A stretch of 64,000 bases of DNA, from positions 558,001 through 622,000 of the forward strand of contig OZ243937.1 of NCBI GenBank assembly GCA_965214085.1, given 5' to 3'. A model generated the notes under the pieces. The model was given only the letters and a program-made list of their open reading frames with translations, was not told the origin of the DNA and searched no databases. Every line of letters starts with the position of its first letter. The stretch's first letter is position 1. The DNA comes from UBA6055 sp965214085 (GTDB taxonomy: Bacteria; Chloroflexota; Anaerolineae; Aggregatilineales; Phototrophicaceae). Of this stretch, positions 26,670 to 35,043 are shown one piece after another. Made by a program: the position numbers and the translations under genes.

Positions 26670-28361
26670 CTATGCTCCAGTCACAGCGCCGTCGCTGGCT
26701 TGAGAGACTTGCCGCGCGTACTTGGCCATGACGCCTTTGGCGTAGTTCGGCTCGGGCGCGCTCCACGCTGCGCGGCGCGCGTCCAATTCGGCGTCGCTCA
26801 GGTCGACATGCAGCAGCCGTTGCGACACATCTATCGTTATCATGTCGCCCTCCTGCAGCAGCGCGATGGGCCCGCCGACAGCCGCTTCCGGCGCCGTATG
26901 GCCGATCATCAAGCCGCGCGTGCCGCCGGAGAAACGCCCATCGGTAATCAGCCCGACTTCCCCGCCCAGCCCTTGCCCATAGAGCGCCGCCGTAATCTGC
27001 AGCATCTCGCGCATGCCTGGCCCGCCGACCGGCCCCTCATAGCGGATGACCAGCACATCGCCGGCGACGATCTGTCGGCTGGAAACCGCTTCGAAGGCAT
27101 CCTCTTCGGTGTCGAAGACGCGCGCCGGACCAGTCAGCGGCGGCGGCGTATCCTTTAGCTTGACCACCGCTCCATCGGGGGCCAGGTTGCCGCGCAGCAC
27201 GACCAGACCGCCGCTGGGCTTGATGGCCTTGTCAAGGTCGCGCACGACATCTTGGCCAGGCGTCTCGACCGCGTCAGCGCAGGCTTGCGCCAGCGTCTGC
27301 CCGGTCACCGTTGGCGTATCGCCGGCCATGTAGCCGCCGTCAATCAGCCGATTGACCAGAATGGGCACGCCGCCGGCTTTGAAGAGGTCGAGCGCCACAT
27401 ATTTGCCGGTCGGGCGCATATCGCCGATGATGGGCGTGCGGCGGCTGATGGCTTCGATATCGTCCAGCGTGAAGTCGATGCCGGCTTCGCGGGCGAAAGC
27501 CAAGCAGTGCAGGATGCTGTTGGTGCTGCCGGCGGTGGCGGCCGAGGCGGCCAAAGAATTCTCCAGCGATTGGCGCGTCAGCAAATCAGAAGGGCGGATG
27601 TCGCGTTCGAGGATGTCAAGCATCAGCTCGCCGGCTTGATAGGACACAGTCCCTTTCTGTGGGTCTTCGGCGGGCACATCGCCCATGCCCATGGGGCAGA
27701 TGCCGATGATCTCGCTGATCATAGCCATGGTGTTGGCCGTGAATTGGCCGCCGCAAGCGCCCGGTCCCGGACAAGCGACATTCTCCACGTCCATCAGCTC
27801 CTCATAGCTGATCTGCCCAGCCTGGAATTGCCCCAGCGCTTCAAAGACGTTGACCAGGTCGATATCGCGGCCCTTGTGCACGCCAGGATAAATCGTGCCG
27901 CCGTAAAGCATCAGCGAGGGCAGGTCGAGGCGAATCAGCGCCATGATGGTGCCTGGAATCGTCTTGTCGCAGGCGGAGAGCGCCACCACGCCATCGAGCA
28001 TATTCGACATTGCCACCAGCTCGATGCTGTCGGCGATGACCTCGCGGCTGATGAGCGAGCCTTTCATGCCCTCCGTGCCCATGGTGATGCCGTCCGAGAT
28101 GCTGATGGTGTTGAACTCGAAGGGCGTGCCGCCGGCGGCGCGGATGCCACGCTTGACATCGACCGCCAGCTTGCGCAGGTGGAAGTTGCAGGGGCCGATC
28201 TCGGTCCAGGTGTTTGCCACGCCGATGAGGGGTTTTGCCAGGTCCTCATCGCTGTAGCCGACGGCTTTGAGCATGGCGCGGGCGCCGGCGCGTTCGGCGC
28301 CATGGACGAGGGTGCGGCTGCGCTGGTTGAGGGCGGCGCGGACGCCGTTGCTGCTGGGCAT
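26670..28361 (-). CDS. ilvD: Dihydroxy-acid dehydratase
   Basis: The product is 563 residues. It dehydrates 2,3-dihydroxy acids to 2-oxo acids in valine, leucine and isoleucine synthesis, using an Fe-S cluster. Motifs present are MKGSLISREVIADSIE (~res 78-93), the Cys motif SACDKTIPG, CPGPGACGGQFTANTMA (~res 190), and GGTRGLMIGHTAPEA (~res 480). The ATG at 28361 is preferred: the longer frame up to 28493 would translate the CAC-rich dispersed repeat. A ribosome site (GGAG) precedes 28361. Confidence 0.95.
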   Translation of the reverse strand: MPSSNGVRAALNQRSRTLVHGAERAGARAMLKAVGYSDEDLAKPLIGVANTWTEIGPCNFHLRKLAVDVKRGIRAAGGTPFEFNTISISDGITMGTEGMKGSLISREVIADSIELVAMSNMLDGVVALSACDKTIPGTIMALIRLDLPSLMLYGGTIYPGVHKGRDIDLVNVFEALGQFQAGQISYEELMDVENVACPGPGACGGQFTANTMAMISEIIGICPMGMGDVPAEDPQKGTVSYQAGELMLDILERDIRPSDLLTRQSLENSLAASAATAGSTNSILHCLAFAREAGIDFTLDDIEAISRRTPIIGDMRPTGKYVALDLFKAGGVPILVNRLIDGGYMAGDTPTVTGQTLAQACADAVETPGQDVVRDLDKAIKPSGGLVVLRGNLAPDGAVVKLKDTPPPLTGPARVFDTEEDAFEAVSSRQIVAGDVLVIRYEGPVGGPGMREMLQITAALYGQGLGGEVGLITDGRFSGGTRGLMIGHTAPEAAVGGPIALLQEGDMITIDVSQRLLHVDLSDAELDARRAAWSAPEPNYAKGVMAKYARQVSQASDGAVTGA

Positions 28362-28424
28362 AGGGGAGTCTCCTTTTGCGAGTGGTTCGTGATTGAGCGT
28401 ATTGTAGCGTAACCGGCGGGGAGA

Positions 28425-28496
28425 TTCACCACAGAGACTCAGAGGGCACCGAGAATTTTTACCACAAAGTGCACAAAGACACGAAGTGCGCAAAGA
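28425..28496. repeat. CACCACAGAG / ACCACAAAG dispersed repeats
   Basis: Bases 28428-28455 (CACCACAGAGACTCAGAGGG) and 28461-28496 (ACCACAAAGTGCACAAAGAC) are runs of ~7-9 base CACAAAG/CAGAGG units. They are related to 5694-5731 and, more distantly, to 35963-35983. They lie upstream of ilvD. Confidence 0.6.
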
Positions 28497-28550
28497 TCAG
28501 GGCAAGCGCTACAAAATCATTTTGCGTCGTTCGCTGCGAAAAATTACAAA

Positions 28551-28578
28551 ATGTAGGGGCGACATTGTATGTCGCCCG
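28551..28578. repeat. TGTAGGGGCGA palindrome
   Basis: TGTAG is followed by a palindrome GGGCGACAT-TGT-ATGTCGCCC. Other members occur at 3031, 5823, 36010 and 45646, all intergenic. Confidence 0.75.
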
Positions 28579-28699
28579 TTTACTTTGACCTTCAATTTGC
28601 GGGCGTCTCTGCGCCTACTGTGTTGAAAATTTATTTGATGCGATAGCCCTGGGGAAGAAAATCCGGCGGCAGTCAATAGCAAGCAATCTATGAAAACGC

Positions 28700-28726
28700 T
28701 TGACAAAGTTGGGGGGGGGGTAATCT
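28700..28726 (+). promoter_or_regulatory. Possible phase-variable promoter with poly-G spacer
   Basis: A perfect -35 TTGACA (28700-28705) is followed by a 15-base spacer containing ten consecutive G (28711-28720), then TAATCT (28721-28726) as a weak -10 (three of six consensus bases). Two added G would give the optimal 17-base spacer. It lies 194 bases before the M.EcoRI-like gene. Confidence 0.4.
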
Positions 28727-28761
28727 CAAAAAGCCTGAAAAACAGGCGCATGGGGGGTGTT

Positions 28762-28798
28762 CCCCGCGACGGTAGTTTGCAGACCGCAGTCGCGGGAA
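28762..28798 (+). other. Strong stem-loop in the leader of the methylase gene
   Basis: CCCGCGAC (28763-28770) pairs with GTCGCGGG (28789-28796) around an 18-base loop, flanked by TTCC/GGAA pairing with one bulge. A second small hairpin with AGAAAGG..  sequence lies at about 28814-28832. Both sit between the putative promoter and the start at 28920 and may be leader RNA structures. Confidence 0.45.
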
Positions 28799-28919
28799 AC
28801 CTATTTCTGAAAACCAGAAAGGTTTTCTGCTTCACGATACCACAAATTGCAGCCTCCGGTAATGCCCGCTTCAGCGGCATCCTCATCGACGCCAGTGGTA
28901 TCGCGTTTGCAGAGCAGCA

Positions 28920-29942
28920 ATGGCAAACCGCAACCTGCATAAAGCCAAGACCAACAAAAAAGACGAGTTCTATACCCAGCTATCCGACATAGAAAATGAA
29001 CTCAAACATTACCGTAGCCACTTCCGCGATAAAGTCGTCTATTGCAACTGTGATGACCCACGAGTAAGCAATTTCTTCCGCTACTTCTCGCTGAACTTCG
29101 AGCGGCTTGGCTTAAATAAACTGATAACCACCTGCTACAAAAACCAGCAGATGGACCTGTTCAGCCAGAACGACTCGGAGAAAGCGATTTACCTGGAATA
29201 CGATGGCACGCGGAATGCGGACGGAGTCCCGTCAGTAGAAGACATCGGCAGCCACCACCTAGAAGGCGATGGCGATTTCCGCAGCGCCGAGTGCATCGAG
29301 CTGCTCAAGGCGGCGGACATCGTAGTAACCAACCCGCCATTTTCGCTGTTCCGTGAATATGTGGCGCAGTTGGTAGAGTATGACAAAAAGTTCATCATCA
29401 TTGGGAATAAGAATGCAATCACTTACAAGGAGATATTCCCTTTGATCAAAGACGGAAAACTGTGGGTAGGCAACACTTCCATGAGTAAAGATTTGCTGTT
29501 TGATGTGCCAAAAGAATACGCTCAAGAGTTGGTCGCAACAAAAAAGGAAGGCAGTTCATACAAAATTGTAGATGGCGTGGTTAAAGGCAGGTCGCAAAGC
29601 ATTTGGCTTACCAACCTGGACTACCGGCAAAGGCACGAGGAACTGATTTTATTCAAACGCTACAGCCCAGAAGAATATCCACAATACGACAACTACGATG
29701 CGATTGAAGTCAGTAAAACGAAGGAGATCCCATACGATTATGACGGAGCGATGGGCGTGCCGATCAGCTTCCTGGACAAGCACAATCCGGAGCAGTTTGA
29801 AATTCTGAGTGCCAATGACATCAGAAAAAACGACAGTGTTCCTTTCAAAACGCATGGCTTGATTAAAGACAAGGACGGGACAATAGACGGCAAGCCCAAA
29901 TATGTTCGTATTGTCATCCGTAACAGGGAGCCGGCACAATGA
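28920..29942 (+). CDS. Adenine-specific DNA methyltransferase, M.EcoRI family
   Basis: The 340-residue product closely follows M.EcoRI along its length: NLHKAKTNKKDEFYTQ at the start, DIENELKHYR, the very characteristic DKVVYCNCDDPRVSNFF (~res 37-53), LGLNKLI, GDGDFRSAECIELLK, the catalytic NPPF (~res 139), FIIIGNKNAITYKEIF, and the end GVPISFL..NPEQFE. The family makes N6-methyladenine; M.EcoRI acts at GAATTC, but target conservation here is inferred. GC (~47%) is far below the window average. Its stop overlaps the start of the DUF262-HNH gene by 4 bases, so the pair is translationally coupled and probably forms a modification-restriction unit. Confidence 0.93.
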   Translation: MANRNLHKAKTNKKDEFYTQLSDIENELKHYRSHFRDKVVYCNCDDPRVSNFFRYFSLNFERLGLNKLITTCYKNQQMDLFSQNDSEKAIYLEYDGTRNADGVPSVEDIGSHHLEGDGDFRSAECIELLKAADIVVTNPPFSLFREYVAQLVEYDKKFIIIGNKNAITYKEIFPLIKDGKLWVGNTSMSKDLLFDVPKEYAQELVATKKEGSSYKIVDGVVKGRSQSIWLTNLDYRQRHEELILFKRYSPEEYPQYDNYDAIEVSKTKEIPYDYDGAMGVPISFLDKHNPEQFEILSANDIRKNDSVPFKTHGLIKDKDGTIDGKPKYVRIVIRNREPAQ

Positions 29943-31024
29943 AAATCGAATTGATCGACCTCACCGTGCGCGAGCTCGTGGACGGCTACCAGGACGATGG
30001 CGAGGACGGCGTGGTTGGCTATGGCGGGGCGCTTGATATCCGCCCGCCTTTCCAGCGCGAATTCATCTACAAGGGCAAGCAGCGCGATGCCGTCATCACA
30101 ACCATTCTTGGCGGCTTCCCGTTGAATGTCATGTACTGGGCCGTTCGCGACGATGGCGCTTATGAAATCATCGACGGGCAGCAGCGCACCATCTCAATCG
30201 CCCAGTATCTCAATAGCGAATTCTCGGTAGACGACTTGTACTTTCACAATCAGCCGCTTGATATTCAGCAGCGCATTTATGATTACGAATTGATGGTCTA
30301 TATCTGTACGGGCACACACCGCGACAAGTTGGATTGGTTCCGGACCGTCAATATCGCTGGCGAGAAATTGTACGACCAAGAATTGCGCAACGCGGTTTAC
30401 TCCGGCTCGTACGTGTCGGACGCCAAGCGCTATTTCAGCCGGTCGGGCTGCCCGGCGGCCGGCTTGGGCGGCGATTACCTCAGCGGCTCGCCCATCCGCC
30501 AAGATTACCTTCAGACGGTTATCAGCTGGATTAGCGACGGCGACATAGAAGACCACATGGGCATCCATCAGCACGACGACAGCGCCGCGCCGCTGTGGGA
30601 ATACTTCCGAGCGGTCATCGACTGGATAGAAACCACGTTCACCAAAAAGCGCAAGGCGATGATGAAAGGCGTGGATTGGGGCAGACTCTATAATGCCTTC
30701 AAAGATGCCGACCTGGACCCGGTTGAGATTGAAGCGGAAACCGCCCGCCTGGTGCTAGACGATGATGTAGAGAACAAGAAGGGCATCTATAGCTACATTT
30801 TGACTCGCGATGAAAGCGCCCTCAATATCCGCGCCTTTAAGCCAGGCATGAAGCAGAAGGTATACGAGCTGCAAGCTGGCAAATGCGTGAATTGCGGGAA
30901 AGCGTTCGACATAACGGACATGGAAGCGGATCACATCACGCCCTGGTCGCAAGGCGGCAAAACTGTCGAGGACAACTGCCAGATGCTGTGTCGGCGCTGT
31001 AACCGAGATAAGAGGGATAAATGA
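29939..31024 (+). CDS. DUF262-HNH endonuclease, putative restriction partner
   Basis: The product is 361 residues. The N-terminal part is a DUF262 (ParB/GmrS-like) domain with RPPFQREFIYKGKQRDAVI (~res 34), GGFPLNVMYW and the NTP-site motif DGQQRTISIA (~res 80). The middle is helical. The C-terminus is an HNH nuclease: CVNCGKAF (~res 317), EADHITPWSQGG, and CQMLCRRCNRDK, with the Cys pairs of a structural zinc site and catalytic His. DUF262 proteins with nuclease domains include GmrSD, BrxU and SspE defence proteins. The 4-base overlap with the M.EcoRI-like gene suggests it cuts DNA lacking that modification, or foreign modified DNA. Confidence 0.9.
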   Translation: MKIELIDLTVRELVDGYQDDGEDGVVGYGGALDIRPPFQREFIYKGKQRDAVITTILGGFPLNVMYWAVRDDGAYEIIDGQQRTISIAQYLNSEFSVDDLYFHNQPLDIQQRIYDYELMVYICTGTHRDKLDWFRTVNIAGEKLYDQELRNAVYSGSYVSDAKRYFSRSGCPAAGLGGDYLSGSPIRQDYLQTVISWISDGDIEDHMGIHQHDDSAAPLWEYFRAVIDWIETTFTKKRKAMMKGVDWGRLYNAFKDADLDPVEIEAETARLVLDDDVENKKGIYSYILTRDESALNIRAFKPGMKQKVYELQAGKCVNCGKAFDITDMEADHITPWSQGGKTVEDNCQMLCRRCNRDKRDK

Positions 31025-31190
31025 GTAGACCCGATTCCGGCAAGCCGCAGCGATATTAGTACAGCGCTCTGCCCCCCAACCCATAACCCGCGGCGTCATC
31101 TGCGCGACGGTGATGCCGCTCAAAGCACATGGCGACATCAACCCGGCTAATTTTTCAGCAATTGGACTACGACACCGACGATGATGCCGG

Positions 31191-32024
31191 CTACTTTATC
31201 CCCGAGCTCAGGAAGCTGTTGGTGAACTGTTTCTGCACCAGCGCGATCAGAATCAAGATAGGCACGGCCACAATCAGCGTGCCAGCCGACAGCAGATCCC
31301 ACTGCGCGCCGATCTCCGATGACTGAACCAGCAGCGCCAGCCCAACCGTCAGCGGACGCGTCTCCACGCTGCTGGTGATCAGCAGGGGCCAGAGGAATTC
31401 GTTCCAGTGATAGGTGATCGAAACGATGCTGAAAGCCAGCAGGGGCGCGCGGGTGACCGGCAGGAAGACATGCCACAGCACTTGCAGCCAACTGGCGCCA
31501 TCGCTGCGCGCCGCTTCTTCCAGTTCTTTTGGCACTTGCTTAAATGCCTGCCGCATGAGGAAGGTGCCGAAGGCCGAGGCGATATAGGGCGCCATCATGC
31601 CTTGGTAAGTATCCAGCCAGCCCAGGGAGACCAGCGTCTGATAATTGGGCAGGATGAGCACCGTTGCCGGCACCATGAGCTGGGTGAGGAAGAGGAAGAA
31701 GACTTGGTCTTTACCGCGGAAGTCCAGGCGCGCCAGGGCAAAACCCGCCAATGAAACCGTGACTAGCTGCAGCGCCAGCAGCCCGAAAACCCAGATGACG
31801 GTATTGAGATAAAAGCGCGGGAAGGGCGCGACATCCCAGGCTTCGGCGAAGGCGCCCAGGTGCAAGCTCTGCAGCCAGACCAGCGGTGAGCCATTCAAAA
31901 GCTCGGTGGTTGGCACGAAGGCGGCCAGCAGCGTCCAAAACAGCGGCACCATCCAGATTAGCCCGAATACTGCCAGCACCACAATGGGCAGGGTCTCGCG
32001 CCAGGTTCGCTTCTTGCCGGTCAT
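31191..32024 (-). CDS. Sugar ABC importer permease (UgpE-type)
   Basis: The 277-residue product has six membrane helices. The EAA loop is EEAARSDGASWLQVLWHVFLP (split: EEAARSDGAS at ~res 166), and the end QKQFTNSFLSSGIK is typical of MalG/UgpE permeases. It is the last gene of the minus-strand operon 34313-31191 and lies 24 bases after the partner permease. No ATPase gene is present, as in the first sugar operon. The 166 bases to the HNH gene hold nothing recognised. Confidence 0.92.
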   Translation of the reverse strand: MTGKKRTWRETLPIVVLAVFGLIWMVPLFWTLLAAFVPTTELLNGSPLVWLQSLHLGAFAEAWDVAPFPRFYLNTVIWVFGLLALQLVTVSLAGFALARLDFRGKDQVFFLFLTQLMVPATVLILPNYQTLVSLGWLDTYQGMMAPYIASAFGTFLMRQAFKQVPKELEEAARSDGASWLQVLWHVFLPVTRAPLLAFSIVSITYHWNEFLWPLLITSSVETRPLTVGLALLVQSSEIGAQWDLLSAGTLIVAVPILILIALVQKQFTNSFLSSGIK

Positions 32025-32048
32025 TGGATAAACAGTCTCGCTTCTAGT

Positions 32049-33002
32049 TTATTGATAGTGAACGCGGCGCTCCAGGTAGACGAATTGCAGCATGGCCATG
32101 GTCAGCAGCACCGCCAGCAGGACAACGGTCATGGCCGCGGCCACCCCGGTATTGAACCATTTGAACCCTTGCTCATAAACATAATATAGCGCCAGGTTGC
32201 TGGCGTTGTTGGGCCCCCCCAGCGTCAACACAAAAACATGATCCACTTGTTGCAAGGAATTCAAGACAGCAATAGTAGAAACAAAATAAGTTGTAGGCGA
32301 TACCAGCGGCCAGATGATATGGCGCAGCTTTTGCCAGAAGGTAACGCCATCCAGCGTGGCCGCTTCCAGCACATCGCCGGGCAGGGATTGCAGCGCTGCC
32401 AAATAGAAAAGCGCAAAATATCCCAGTTGCTTCCACAAATAGACCACGAATAAGCCCGGCAGCGCCAAATCAGGATCGCTCAGCCAGTTGGAGCGCGGCA
32501 AACCCAAGCCGCCCAGAATCTCGTTAAATAGCCCAACGCGCGGGCTGTACAAGAAGAGCCAGATTGAGGCGACGCTGACCATGGGCAAACCGATTGTCGC
32601 CAAAAAGGGAAAGCGGAAGAAGCCGATATTGCGCAAGCCCTGGTTCATCAGGATCGCCAGCAGCAGCCCGCCAATGACAGACAGAAACAGGCCTATCGTT
32701 ACATAAGCCACCGTGTTTTGGATAACTTGCTGGCTGAGCGGATCGGAAAATATGCGCTCGTAGTTGTCCAAGCCGACGAAGACTTGACTGCGCCCCCGGC
32801 GGGCATGGAAGCTGGTGCGGATGGCCGAGACGATCGGCCAGAGCGTGAAGACCGCCAGGAATATCAGCGATGGCAGCAGGAACAGATAAGCGACGACAGC
32901 GCTGCCACTGAATGGTAGGGAAAAGGAGAGGGAGCGGGACGACTTCCCGCTGCCCTCGCCTTTTCGTTTTTCGAGGTCAAGCTGATTGCGCGTTGACTTC
33001 AA
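32049..33002 (-). CDS. Sugar ABC importer permease (UgpA-type)
   Basis: The 317-residue product has a basic N-terminal tail and then six membrane helices. The EAA loop is LEAATLDGVTFWQKLRHIIW (~res 225). It is typical of UgpA/MalF-type permeases of family CUT1. It begins 6 bases after the stop of the binding-protein gene and forms the channel with the 31191-32024 product. Confidence 0.92.
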   Translation of the reverse strand: MKSTRNQLDLEKRKGEGSGKSSRSLSFSLPFSGSAVVAYLFLLPSLIFLAVFTLWPIVSAIRTSFHARRGRSQVFVGLDNYERIFSDPLSQQVIQNTVAYVTIGLFLSVIGGLLLAILMNQGLRNIGFFRFPFLATIGLPMVSVASIWLFLYSPRVGLFNEILGGLGLPRSNWLSDPDLALPGLFVVYLWKQLGYFALFYLAALQSLPGDVLEAATLDGVTFWQKLRHIIWPLVSPTTYFVSTIAVLNSLQQVDHVFVLTLGGPNNASNLALYYVYEQGFKWFNTGVAAAMTVVLLAVLLTMAMLQFVYLERRVHYQ

Positions 33003-33008
33003 CGTATG

Positions 33009-34313
33009 CTATTCCAGTTCGCAGCCGTTCTGTGTCAGCACATCGTTGGCGCGTGCTTGCGCTGCTGCCGCCGCGTCCGCCGGCGACAGTTCGCCCGTGT
33101 TGACCGCTTCAATCGCCTGCGTGGTTATCACCTGGATTTCCTGGCCGCCGTATGTGGCCGGGAATTCCTTGACGGCATATTCCAGTTGATAGCGCGCGGT
33201 AGAGGCTTGCGGCACTTCCGCGGCATAGCTCATCAGCGGGTCAACTTCCCAGGCGGCGTTGCGTGGCGCGACATAGCCGCTGTCGATGCCCCATTGGCCG
33301 ATTTGCTCCGGACGCACCATCCAGCGGATGAACTCCCAGGCCGCGTCCTGGCGTTCCTTGTCGATGTCTTTCATGATGTAGTAGTTGCCGCCGCCGACGT
33401 TGGCGCCGTAACCCGCCGCGCCGGCAGGCATAAAGGCAGTGCCTACTTCAAAGGGCGAATTAGCCAAGAGCGTGCTGAGGCTGCCGGTGGAGTGATAGAT
33501 CATCGCCGAAGCGCCAGCGATAAAGTCGGCCGGCGCCGTGCCCCAAGCCACCGCGCCATCAGGCATGATGCCCTCGGTCTGCAGGCTGCGCAGGAAAGCC
33601 AGCGCCTCTATCGCTTCGGGAGTGTCGAGATAGACAGCGCAGGGGTCGTCCCCCAGAGAGCCGATATGCTGCCCGGCCTGGATGGCGAAGTTGGCGAAAA
33701 TCCAGAATGACGTCGGCGCTTCTACGCCCCAGCGTGTCACATTGTCGCCATCTTTCACAACAAGCTGCTTGCCGAATTCCACAAGTTCTTCCCAAGTTGC
33801 GGGCGGTGTTTCCGGGTCCAGGCCGACTTCGGCGAAGGCGTCTTTGTTGTAGTACAGAATCGGCGTCGACCGTTGCCAGGGAATGCTCCAGACTTGGCCG
33901 TCGGCGATATTGTTGGCCATGAACGCTTCGAAGAAATCGTCAATGTCCAAGCCTTCTTCGGAAGCGATGTAGTCATCCAGCGGGATGATTCCCTCCAGTT
34001 GGATCAAGGTGTAAATGTCGATGCCCAGCAAGATGGCGACATCAGGCGGCTGGCCGGATAGAATCGCGGCGGTCGCGCGCGCCATATTTTCCGAGTAACC
34101 GCCGGTGAAAACGGGCTCGACTTGAATATGATCGTGCGTCGCGTTGAATTCGGCGACATAGCTCTCGATGGCTTGGGCCAGCGGGCCAGCCACGCCGACC
34201 GGGTAGAAGAATTGCAGTGTGATCGTGTCTTGCGCCGCAGCGCCGCCGACCAGCAGCAGCAGGCTGCACAATACCACGATTGAGCGAAAAACTACGGCTT
34301 TCTTCAACATCAT
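33009..34313 (-). CDS. Sugar ABC importer solute-binding protein (UgpB-type)
   Basis: The 434-residue product has a signal peptide (res 1-28, ending GGAAAQD). Features of CUT1 binding proteins include QPPDVAILLG, the hinge segment QRSTPILYYNKDAFAEVGLD (~res 143) followed by P-x-TWEEL, and the late GGGNYYIMKD and AAWEFIRWM. A GGAGGAAA site lies just upstream; the second ATG (34310) has the better spacing. It binds an unknown sugar, possibly glycerol-3-phosphate-like by family. The DapA-family aldolase gene lies divergently 730 bases away and may share the pathway (inference). Confidence 0.9.
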   Translation of the reverse strand: MMLKKAVVFRSIVVLCSLLLLVGGAAAQDTITLQFFYPVGVAGPLAQAIESYVAEFNATHDHIQVEPVFTGGYSENMARATAAILSGQPPDVAILLGIDIYTLIQLEGIIPLDDYIASEEGLDIDDFFEAFMANNIADGQVWSIPWQRSTPILYYNKDAFAEVGLDPETPPATWEELVEFGKQLVVKDGDNVTRWGVEAPTSFWIFANFAIQAGQHIGSLGDDPCAVYLDTPEAIEALAFLRSLQTEGIMPDGAVAWGTAPADFIAGASAMIYHSTGSLSTLLANSPFEVGTAFMPAGAAGYGANVGGGNYYIMKDIDKERQDAAWEFIRWMVRPEQIGQWGIDSGYVAPRNAAWEVDPLMSYAAEVPQASTARYQLEYAVKEFPATYGGQEIQVITTQAIEAVNTGELSPADAAAAAQARANDVLTQNGCELE

Positions 34314-35043
34314 TTTCCTCCGATACGGTAGCTGAATAGGTTAGTCAGATTCTTGTTTTGGCGAATGATTTAGATAGGCAACCTTTCCAAAATTAGAGAC
34401 GGAGCGAATGTTCCAGTCCCACTTATAAACTCACAGACCTGGCGCTGGCAAAGCAACCGGCCTAACGCACGATTCGACCATAGTGTGGCGAGCGTATGAT
34501 AGAACAGTTACGATCAAGCCCCACAGTGTAACACAACTTAGATTGATAACAAAATATTCCTCACATACGGAAAGGCAATCGCGTCAAGTTTTCCTTATCA
34601 CAGTTGCTCGCATGTCACGACTTGGCTCACACAAAATGCCGAACTCAAAATATATTACTGTTGGTACTGGCGAGCCGCCGGACAGTGTTGAAAAACACCC
34701 CCATCCCCCGGCCGGCCCCCCTCGCAATCTCTTTGGCGAGCATCCCCAAAATGAGGGAAGGGGAGCTTTCAGACCCGTAATGAGCTGCTAAAGCCCCTCC
34801 CTCTTTATGGGATGCCTGCCATAGAGATGGCAGGAAGGGTTTGGGGTGGGGGTAAATTCAGTATTACAACAACATCCGCCGGCTCGCCCAGACGCACAAC
34901 GAGGTAATGTGGGAACGAGGGCAGCGCCGCTACAAGGGTTGAAAAAGAACGAATTGCCTCTGCTGCCCGGAATCGTTATAGTTACGTGGTTTGCTGGCGC
35001 CAAGACGCGCTTGCCAAACTCGATCGAAGCGGAGAGAAGGCTT
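34314..35043. other. 730-base gap: divergent promoters and G/C-rich repeats
   Basis: No gene is recognised. The left half is AT-rich and should hold promoters for the sugar ABC operon. Bases 34697-34769 and 34794-34853 are C-rich/G-rich inverted repeats of the CCCCTCCCTC..GGGTTTGGGGTGGGGG family, also seen at 3084-3122; the second encloses TGCCTGCCAT/ATGGCAGG. The aldolase gene is preceded by GGAGAGAAGG. Confidence 0.6.

Noticed and set aside
27252..28412. A 386-codon plus-strand open frame across ilvD
   Set aside because: The opposite strand encodes complete dihydroxy-acid dehydratase with all motifs; the frame has no family features.
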